19,021 nucleotides of DNA from CAG-791 sp963591995. GTDB lineage: Bacteria; Bacillota; Clostridia; Lachnospirales; Lachnospiraceae. The stretch lies in the NCBI GenBank assembly GCA_963591995.1, contig CAVAUJ010000047.1:1-19021 (forward strand), read 5' to 3'. The notes beneath the pieces were generated by a model that was not told the DNA's origin, did no database searches, and saw only the letters and a list, made by a program, of their open reading frames with translations. The position numbers and the translations under genes were made by a program. Below, in pieces: positions 6,700 through 12,874 of the stretch. Position 1 is the first letter of the stretch; every line of letters begins with the position of its first letter.

Positions 6700-7596
6700 C
6701 TACCGGGCATCGATCTCCTTCGGGGTGATGAATCCCGTACGGAAGCATTGAAAATCCCGATATTCCGGACTTTCACGCAGAATCCCGTATGCGGCATCCG
6801 CCGCGTCCTCATCCTCGTAGACAGCGAACACCGTCGGTCCCGAGCCGGTCATCCGGCATCCTGTCGCGCCGTGCTCTGCAAAGAAGCTCTCCAGACGCCC
6901 GATGACCGGATACGCCGCGCCGGTCTGCTGCTCCAATACATTGCCGAGTTGCCGGCATATGCCGGACAAACTACCCTCCCGGATGGCACGGAGCATCCCA
7001 TCCACATCCGGATGACGAATTTCCTCCTCCGGAATGCTGTCATAGGCCTTATATACCCACGGTGTTGCAACATAAAGATCCGGCTTGCAGACAACAAGCG
7101 CAGCCTTCGGCGGAGCCGGAAGCGGCGTCAGCACCTCGCCGATGCCCTCGCACAGCTGCGTGCCTCCTTTGATGCAAAAGGGAATGTCTGCGCCGAGGGG
7201 AAGAGCGAGCTCCTCCAGCCTCTCATCCGCAGCATCCAGCCCGTACATGGTCCGCAGAAGCCGGAATACCGCTGCGGCATCTGCGCTTCCCCCCGCCATG
7301 CCGGCGGCAATGGGGATTCTCTTTTCCAGCAGAATCTCCAGTCCGTCCGAAAGTCCGAAGGCATTGCACATCACATCCGCCGCGCGCCACACCAGGTTGG
7401 ACGGGTCCGACGGCAGAATCCCGCTGTCTGTCCGCAGCGCAATTCCCGCTCCTCCCGTCCTCCGAACGGTGATCGTATCGTATATATCCACCGTCTGCAT
7501 GATCATGCGGACCAGGTGATAACCATCCTCTCTGCGCCCGACAACATCCAGGCTCAAATTGATCTTGCCATAGGCCCTTCCGCTGATTTCGTCCAT
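6700..7596 (-). CDS. ispE: 4-diphosphocytidyl-2-C-methyl-D-erythritol kinase
   Basis: This enzyme phosphorylates CDP-methylerythritol with ATP in the non-mevalonate (MEP) pathway to isoprenoids. The 298-residue protein has the expected GHMP-kinase features. These are the N-terminal AYGKINLSLDV with Lys11, the glycine-rich ATP loop PIAAGMAGGSADAAA (about 95-109), the catalytic Asp137 in LGADIPFC, and the C-terminal GSGPTVFAVY loop. The length is typical. The ATG at 7596 has AAGGA upstream. It lies only 35 nt downstream of pyrD, so the two are probably co-transcribed, although the pathways are unrelated. In many Firmicutes ispE sits beside purR/spoVG instead. Confidence 0.95.
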   Translation of the reverse strand: MDEISGRAYGKINLSLDVVGRREDGYHLVRMIMQTVDIYDTITVRRTGGAGIALRTDSGILPSDPSNLVWRAADVMCNAFGLSDGLEILLEKRIPIAAGMAGGSADAAAVFRLLRTMYGLDAADERLEELALPLGADIPFCIKGGTQLCEGIGEVLTPLPAPPKAALVVCKPDLYVATPWVYKAYDSIPEEEIRHPDVDGMLRAIREGSLSGICRQLGNVLEQQTGAAYPVIGRLESFFAEHGATGCRMTGSGPTVFAVYEDEDAADAAYGILRESPEYRDFQCFRTGFITPKEIDAR

Positions 7597-7631
7597 AGGT
7601 TTCTTCCTTAGGTTCCTTCCTTTGTACGGTG

Positions 7632-8567
7632 CTATTGTACGGCACCGATCAGCTCCGTAATGGAGGACAGCCCGTGACGCCCGGCATACGCTTCCATTCC
7701 CTCGAGCACATGCACGGTCGCCGCAGGATCGTGGAAGTTCGCCGCTCCTACCGCCACTGCGGTTGCTCCAGCCAGCATCAGCTCCAATGCATCCTCTGCG
7801 GTCTGTACGCCGCCCATGCCGATGATGGGAATCGAAACCGCTGCGGCCGCCTCATAGACCATACGGACTGCCACCGGGTGAATCGCCGGTCCGGACATGC
7901 CGCCGGTGCGATTCGCCAGAACAAATCGTCTCCGCTCCACATCAATCTTCATGCCGGTGATGGTATTGATCAAGGAAATCGCATCCGCGCCGCCCGCCTC
8001 GGCCGCTCTTGCCAGCTCGGCAATGCTGGTGACATTCGGTGTCAGCTTCATGATGACGGGCTGCTTCGCCACCTTCTTGATCCCGGAAGTGATGTCATAG
8101 AGGCTGTCTGCCTTGGTTCCGAAGGCAATGGCGCCCTGCTTCACATTGGGACAGGAGACATTGATTTCCAGCATGTCCACCCGCTTCGCATCCTGCAGCC
8201 GCTCCACCACCTCCAGATATTCCTCCCGGCTGTGTCCGCAGACATTCACGATCACTCTGGTGTCATATTGCTCCAGGAAGGCAAGATCCCGTTCCATGAA
8301 GACATCAATTCCCGGATTCTGCAGGCCGATGGCATTGAGCATGCCGCCGTACACCTCCGCAACCCGCGGTGTCGGATTTCCTTCCCATGGCACATTGGAC
8401 ACACCCTTGGTCACCACGGCCCCCAGACGATTCAAATCCACAAAATCACAATATTCCATTCCGGAGCCGAAGGTCCCGGAAGCCGTCATCACCGGATTCC
8501 GAAAGCGAACGCCGGCAATCTGCACGGACATATCCGGATGACGCAGCGTTTCTGTCGTATTCTGCAT
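7632..8567 (-). CDS. pyrD: Dihydroorotate dehydrogenase B, catalytic subunit
   Basis: This FMN enzyme oxidises dihydroorotate to orotate in UMP synthesis, passing electrons through PyrK to NAD+ in the class 1B complex. The 311-residue protein shows the family motifs: TASGTFGSG near residue 28, INVSCPNVKQG with the class 1 active-site Cys139, and the FMN phosphate region GMGGVQTAEDALELMLAGA. I chose the ATG at 8567 because AGGAG is properly spaced upstream; the in-frame codon at 8591 is less well placed. It follows pyrK by 66 nt, and that gap contains a 22-bp perfect palindrome. The presence of pyrK rules out a quinone-dependent class 2 enzyme. Confidence 0.96.
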   Translation of the reverse strand: MQNTTETLRHPDMSVQIAGVRFRNPVMTASGTFGSGMEYCDFVDLNRLGAVVTKGVSNVPWEGNPTPRVAEVYGGMLNAIGLQNPGIDVFMERDLAFLEQYDTRVIVNVCGHSREEYLEVVERLQDAKRVDMLEINVSCPNVKQGAIAFGTKADSLYDITSGIKKVAKQPVIMKLTPNVTSIAELARAAEAGGADAISLINTITGMKIDVERRRFVLANRTGGMSGPAIHPVAVRMVYEAAAAVSIPIIGMGGVQTAEDALELMLAGATAVAVGAANFHDPAATVHVLEGMEAYAGRHGLSSITELIGAVQ

Positions 8568-8599
8568 TCTTTCTCTCCTGCCTTCGTGCATCGTCTGTA

Positions 8600-8621
8600 A
8601 AAATAACCGGCCGGTTATTTT
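8600..8621. repeat. Perfect 22-bp palindrome between pyrK and pyrD
   Basis: Each half is AAAATAACCGG, centred between 8610 and 8611. It can be a DNA dyad for a protein, or an RNA hairpin of about 9 bp with a GGCC loop ending in four U. It lies 12 nt after the pyrK stop and 33 nt before the pyrD start, so it could adjust the ratio of the two subunits or act as a weak internal terminator. Confidence 0.7.
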
Positions 8622-8633
8622 GCAAACGACGTC

Positions 8634-9515
8634 CTAAATCTCCACATCCTCTGCCGCAAAAACCGGGCCCTCCGTACAGACTCTGGCATTCCTCACATGG
8701 GAGTGCGCATCCACACTCCGGGTCTTTGCCACACAGCCAAGACAGGCGCCGACGCCGCAGGCCATCCGCTCCTCCAGAGAAATCCACGCCGGCACCTTCC
8801 ATTCCCGGGCAAGTGCCTTCACCCCGCGCAGCATCGGAAGCGGACCGCAGGCACAGAGGACATCATAAGGGGGCTCGCCGTCCCCGGCGCTCTGTGCAGC
8901 GGCTGCACTCTCCTGCTTTTGCCGCAGGTCCGCCCTCGCTGCATCCACCACATTGCCGTGAAAGCCCGCCGTTCCGTCATCCGTTGCAACCAGCAGGCGG
9001 CTCACTGCCGCGAACTCCGCGGTAAGGAACAGGTCCTTGCTGCGGTAGCCCATGGCCGCCGTCACAAGCCCGGAGGGAGCCTGTACCCCCTTCGCAGCGT
9101 TCGCACGATACAAAGCCCCGGCAAGCCCCAGCATCGGCGGAGCACCGATGCCGCCGCCAAGGAGCAGCACACGCTTTCCCGCCAATGTCTCTACATCATA
9201 TCCGTTGCCCAGTATTCCCAGAACATCTGCCGTGTTTCCCGGCTGCAGCGCAGAGAACTCTTCCGTTCCCTTCCCCACCACCCGGTATACCAGACGCAGC
9301 CATCCCTCCTGCGCATCGTAATCGCAGATGGAAATCGGCCGCGGCAGGAGCATCGCCGGATTCTCCGGATAAACGCCGACGAACTGCCCCGGGCGCGCTG
9401 CCCGGGCGAATTCTCCCGTCGGATCCAGGAGCGTTACCGAATACACGCCCTCCGCGAGGCGTTCTGCCGCCGCAACGGTTAATTTTCTCTTAGCCTTCCG
9501 CGAGGATTCTTCCAT
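8634..9515 (-). CDS. pyrK: Dihydroorotate dehydrogenase B, electron transfer subunit
   Basis: PyrK carries FAD and a [2Fe-2S] cluster and moves electrons from PyrD to NAD+. The 293-residue protein has a ferredoxin-reductase-like fold with the FAD motif RPISICD (59-65) and the nucleotide-binding loop LLLGGGIGAPP (about 117-127). The C-terminal cluster ligands are Cys253, Cys258, Cys261 and Cys280 (C-x4-C-x2-C-x18-C). It is slightly long for the family; the Ala/Gln-rich stretch ADLRQKQESAAAAQSAGD looks like a loop insertion. I chose the ATG at 9515, with GGAAAGGA upstream; an in-frame TTG at 9539 is a weaker option. It begins 36 nt after plsC. Confidence 0.95.
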   Translation of the reverse strand: MEESSRKAKRKLTVAAAERLAEGVYSVTLLDPTGEFARAARPGQFVGVYPENPAMLLPRPISICDYDAQEGWLRLVYRVVGKGTEEFSALQPGNTADVLGILGNGYDVETLAGKRVLLLGGGIGAPPMLGLAGALYRANAAKGVQAPSGLVTAAMGYRSKDLFLTAEFAAVSRLLVATDDGTAGFHGNVVDAARADLRQKQESAAAAQSAGDGEPPYDVLCACGPLPMLRGVKALAREWKVPAWISLEERMACGVGACLGCVAKTRSVDAHSHVRNARVCTEGPVFAAEDVEI

Positions 9516-9551
9516 CGCTGCTGTCCTTTCCGCTTTCAAGCTGCTCTGCCG

Positions 9552-10298
9552 TCACTTCGATCCGTCTGCCCCTGCATATCGCTGATAGGTATCGGCAATG
9601 ATCTCGGACACCGCCCCGGGCAGGAGCTTTCGCTCTGCAATCGGCATTCCCTTCGTCTCGATCGGTGCGCCGAACACGATGGTGACCGGTGTCCGGCAGA
9701 TCCGGTACAGATGGTCCTCAAAAATGTTGCCGGAGCCGACGATCGTCACCGGAACCACCGGTGCACCCGCGCGAACCGCGATCTTAAAGCTACCGCCCTT
9801 GAATTCTCCCAGCGCCCCCTCAATCTTGGTCCTGGTTCCTTCCGGAAAGATCAGAACGGATTTGCCTGCCTTCATGGCATCCGCCGCATCCGTCACCATC
9901 CGGGCGCCGGCCCGGATGTCCTTCCGATCCAGGAACAGGCAATGGATTCTGGTCATCCAGAAATGAAGGAGCGGGATTTTCCCCAGCTCCTGCTTGGCCA
10001 CAATGAGGAACGGGCGGGGCAGGAGCGGCGCCGTCAGCACAATATCGAAAATAGAACGATGATTGCCGGCGTACATGGCCGCACGCCCCTGCTGCAGATT
10101 TTCGCGCCCCACAACGGTAACCCGGCAGCCTGCCGCCTTTCCCACGAGCCGCAGCCCCCAGCACACTGTCGCATAGGAAATGCGGTCCGCCGTCTCCGCG
10201 GAAAATCTGCCGGCAGCAAGGACAACCAGCATAACCGGCAGGCTGCACAGGAAGAAAAATGCCGCCGCAAGTGCTGTCCAGATTGTACGTAATGTCAT
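9552..10298 (-). CDS. plsC: 1-acyl-sn-glycerol-3-phosphate acyltransferase
   Basis: This membrane-associated acyltransferase converts lysophosphatidic acid to phosphatidic acid in phospholipid synthesis. The 248-residue protein has an N-terminal hydrophobic segment (about 7-30) and the family's catalytic motif NHRSIFD (His80 and Asp85). The substrate motif FPEGTR is at 151-156, and PVVPVTI follows it. The length matches PlsC. I chose the ATG at 10298, with GAAGAGG just upstream; a longer in-frame version to 10349 would run back through the GC-rich hairpin at 10314-10339. Acyl specificity cannot be read from sequence, and lyso-ornithine lipid or other acyltransferases share these motifs. Confidence 0.9.
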   Translation of the reverse strand: MTLRTIWTALAAAFFFLCSLPVMLVVLAAGRFSAETADRISYATVCWGLRLVGKAAGCRVTVVGRENLQQGRAAMYAGNHRSIFDIVLTAPLLPRPFLIVAKQELGKIPLLHFWMTRIHCLFLDRKDIRAGARMVTDAADAMKAGKSVLIFPEGTRTKIEGALGEFKGGSFKIAVRAGAPVVPVTIVGSGNIFEDHLYRICRTPVTIVFGAPIETKGMPIAERKLLPGAVSEIIADTYQRYAGADGSK

Positions 10299-10313
10299 GA
10301 CTGCCTCTTCATG

Positions 10314-10339
10314 CCGCGGCGGTACCGATACCGCCGCGG
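10314..10339. other. Very stable GC-rich hairpin upstream of the plsC RBS
   Basis: An 11-bp perfect stem (CCGCGGCGGTA, 10314-10324, with 10329-10339) and a 4-nt loop sit between the hydratase stop (10359) and the plsC RBS (about 10303-10309). No T-run follows on either strand, so it does not fit a standard intrinsic terminator. It could protect the 3' end of the hydratase mRNA or influence plsC translation. Confidence 0.65.
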
Positions 10340-10358
10340 TCTTCTGCATGTTCGCCCG

Positions 10359-12656
10359 TTATGCCTGCAGCGAACGCCGGTTGTAGTTGATCAGGCATCC
10401 GTCCAGGATGATCTGCCGCTCTTCCTCCGTCAGTTCTCCCAGCGTCACCGTGAAGGGCACCAGCTCCTCTCCCTTTACCACGTAGCCGCGGAGAGATTCT
10501 GCCTTCTCCTCCACCGCCTTCCGGATTTCCGGGAAGAAGAGATAGTCCATTTTGGCAAAAGGCAGCTCTCCCTTCGGAATGACGAAGGGCAGCATTCCCC
10601 AGTTGATCAGATTGCTCCGGTATCGCTTGGTTGCATATTCGTTGGCAATGTTTGCCCATCCGCCCAGTACCTTCTGGCAGGAGGCGGCCTGCTCTCTTGC
10701 CGAGCCGTCCCCCGGCTTCACCGCGAAAATTGCGGAGCCGATGCCGATGTTGGTGCGGTTCACATCCGGGAATTCTCCGCGGATTGCCATCATGATGTCG
10801 TGGAAGCCGGGCAGTGCCTCCCCGATGCAGGTGCCGGCCACCTGTGCCCGCTCGCCTTCGCGAACCTCCTTGGCAAGCTTCACGTAGTCCGGTGCCTTTC
10901 TCGAGAGTGCAAACTCTGCCAGGCCCTCCGGGTTCGAGCGGTAGGAGGATGTCTCGCCGGAGGGAATCAGCTCATCCGTCGTCGTGACAGGATCGTGGAT
11001 CTCCGCCACAATGCGCAGCGCCAGATGCTGCGGCAGCGGCTCCATCTTCGGCCAGTCGCGGATGTTCGGTCCCAGCTGAATCGAAACCTTCTCATCCGCA
11101 ATGCCGTGCGAGTCGAACACTCTCTTTTCGTAAATGCTCTTGTCGAAGTGATAGTGGTATGCCGGCACGTCCTTGTCCATTGCCGTTGCAGGCGTCAGGA
11201 AGCCCTGGTTCGCCGCCGTTGCCGCAATGGATCTGGCATCCATAAGCGCCACATAGGAAATCTGCCCGTTTTGCGGCTTCGATCCCTCGCGGTTCGGGAA
11301 ATTCCTCGTCGAGTGCCGGATGGAGAAGGCGTTGTTCGCCGGCGTATCTCCCGCGCCGAAGCAAGGTCCGCAGAAGGCCGTCTTGAGCACTGCCCCCGCA
11401 TCCATCAGCGATGCCGCTACGCCGTTGCGGATCAGCTCTGCATAGATCGGCTGAGAGGCCGGATACACCGAGAGGGAGAATCTGCCGTTTCCGATGTCCT
11501 CTCCTGCCAGGAGTCCTGCCGCCTCGCAGATGTTCTCAAAGCCGCCGCCCGCACAGCCGGCGATGATGCCCTGATCCGTCAGAAGCCGTCCGTCCACAAT
11601 CTTATCCTGCAGATCGGCCTTTACCTGACTTCCGAAGGAGACCTTTGCTCTCTCCTCCACGGCATGCAGAACGTCGGAGAGATTGTGGTTCACCTCGTCG
11701 ATGGTATAGGCCATCGACGGATGGAAGGGCATGGCGATCATGGGCTCGACGGCAGAAAGATCAATCTCGATGACGCCGTCGTAATATGCTCCCCTGCCGG
11801 GCGCAAGTTCCCGGTAAGCATCCTCACGGCCGTGCAGCGCCAGCCACTCCTTTGTCTTCTCATCGGTCTCCCAGACCGAGGAAAGGCAGGTTGTCTCGGT
11901 GGTCATGACGTCGATACCGATGCGGTAATCCTCGGAAAGGTTGTGTACGCCCTCTCCGATGAACTCCAGCACCTTGTTCTTCACGAATCCGCTTTCAAAC
12001 ACGGCACCGATCAGGGCGATGTTCACATCGTGCGGCCCGACGCCCCGCTTCGGTGTACCGGTCAGATGGACGGCAATGACCTGCGGCCGCTGAATGTCAT
12101 AGGTCTGGTTCAGGAGCTGCTTGACCAGCTCCGGTCCTCCCTCGCCCATGGCCATGGTCCCCAGCGCGCCGTACCGCGTATGGGAATCCGAGCCCAGGAT
12201 CATGCCGCCGGAACATGCCATCATCTCTCTTGCATATTGATGAATGACGGCAAGATGCGGCGGAACATAGACGCCGCCGTATTTCTGCGCTGCCGTGAGG
12301 CCGAACATGTGATCATCCTCATTGATGGTGCCGCCCACAGCGCAAAGAGAATTGTGGCAGTTGGTGAGCACATAGGGGATCGGGAATTTCTCCAGTCCGG
12401 ACGCTCTCGCGGTCTGAATGATGCCGACATAGGTGATGTCATGGCTGGTCAGCTGGTCGAATTTGATCCGAAGCTTCTCCTTGTCTCCGGACACGTTATG
12501 CGAAGAGAGGATTCCCCAGGCCATGGTGAGATCCCTTGCGGCTTCCTTCGTCACAGACAGACCTTCTGCCGCCAGCTGTGCACCGGCCTCTGCGCCGTCC
12601 TCGATAAAACGCCCATTTCCAAGGTAATAGGCCCCCTTTTCATGCAATGTTACCAT
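10359..12656 (-). CDS. Aconitase-family hydratase, substrate uncertain
   Basis: This is a [4Fe-4S] hydro-lyase of the aconitase superfamily, 765 residues. Visible family features are LGSDSHT (about 154-160, matching the aconitase GTDSHT region), the three cluster cysteines and a C-terminal swivel domain. The cysteines are Cys368 (GCAGGG), Cys429 and Cys432 (FCGPC); their 61- and 3-residue spacing closely parallels aconitase Cys358/421/424. The usual GSCTN around the first cysteine is replaced by GCAGGG, and the substrate-arginine region reads TRNFPNREG. These changes suggest a divergent subfamily, perhaps like the uncharacterised E. coli YbhJ, rather than a proven citrate-isocitrate aconitase. 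I chose the ATG at 12656, with GGAAGGAGA upstream. It has its own promoter and a leader of about 118 nt. No citrate synthase, isocitrate dehydrogenase or leuD lies nearby. Confidence 0.85.
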   Translation of the reverse strand: MVTLHEKGAYYLGNGRFIEDGAEAGAQLAAEGLSVTKEAARDLTMAWGILSSHNVSGDKEKLRIKFDQLTSHDITYVGIIQTARASGLEKFPIPYVLTNCHNSLCAVGGTINEDDHMFGLTAAQKYGGVYVPPHLAVIHQYAREMMACSGGMILGSDSHTRYGALGTMAMGEGGPELVKQLLNQTYDIQRPQVIAVHLTGTPKRGVGPHDVNIALIGAVFESGFVKNKVLEFIGEGVHNLSEDYRIGIDVMTTETTCLSSVWETDEKTKEWLALHGREDAYRELAPGRGAYYDGVIEIDLSAVEPMIAMPFHPSMAYTIDEVNHNLSDVLHAVEERAKVSFGSQVKADLQDKIVDGRLLTDQGIIAGCAGGGFENICEAAGLLAGEDIGNGRFSLSVYPASQPIYAELIRNGVAASLMDAGAVLKTAFCGPCFGAGDTPANNAFSIRHSTRNFPNREGSKPQNGQISYVALMDARSIAATAANQGFLTPATAMDKDVPAYHYHFDKSIYEKRVFDSHGIADEKVSIQLGPNIRDWPKMEPLPQHLALRIVAEIHDPVTTTDELIPSGETSSYRSNPEGLAEFALSRKAPDYVKLAKEVREGERAQVAGTCIGEALPGFHDIMMAIRGEFPDVNRTNIGIGSAIFAVKPGDGSAREQAASCQKVLGGWANIANEYATKRYRSNLINWGMLPFVIPKGELPFAKMDYLFFPEIRKAVEEKAESLRGYVVKGEELVPFTVTLGELTEEERQIILDGCLINYNRRSLQA

Positions 12657-12774
12657 GCGATTCTCCTTCCATGATACCGGTGCGGCATATGCGGAACAGC
12701 CGGCCAAAGGCGCAATGCGCCTCCCATAACATAACATGAAGCACACAGAGCGGTGTTCCGTTCTGTGTGCTCCA
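12657..12774 (-). other. Structured 5' leader of the hydratase gene
   Basis: If transcription starts about 7 nt after the predicted -10, the leader is about 118 nt. Its 5' end is a 14-position hairpin (12740-12753 with 12758-12771), all paired on the plus strand through one G-U pair; the minus-strand RNA has one C-A mismatch there. A small GGCGC/GCGCC hairpin lies at 12709-12721. No known riboswitch is recognised. A 5'-terminal stem-loop is a known mRNA-stabilising arrangement. Confidence 0.5.
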
Positions 12775-12780
12775 TCTGTA

Positions 12781-12808
12781 ATTGTATACAATCGCATCGC
12801 CGTGTCAA
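12781..12808 (-). promoter_or_regulatory. Sigma-A-type promoter of the hydratase gene
   Basis: On the minus strand a perfect -35 TTGACA (12808-12803) is separated by 16 nt from the -10 TACAAT (12786-12781). It lies between the glgP stop codon and the hydratase gene and reads toward the latter, so the hydratase has its own transcription start. Confidence 0.8.
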
Positions 12809-12874
12809 TCACGCGCCTGCCAGCCAGGCGACGGGTCCTGGCGGGCGGGGTGGCCGGCGTCGCCGGGGATACGA
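12809..12874. other. GC-rich gap downstream of glgP
   Basis: Two GC-rich inverted repeats lie here: CGCCTG/CAGGCG at 12814-12830 and the near-loopless CCGGCG-T-CGCCGG at 12854-12866. Neither has a following T-run on the minus strand, so the end of the glgP transcript is not defined by a classical intrinsic terminator. Confidence 0.4.

Noticed and set aside
10311..12674. 787-codon plus-strand frame opposite the aconitase-family gene
   Set aside because: It mirrors the real gene and has no recognisable domain; the real gene has cluster cysteines, an RBS and a promoter.
12809..12874. Intrinsic terminator of glgP
   Set aside because: GC-rich inverted repeats exist but have no T-run after them on the minus strand.
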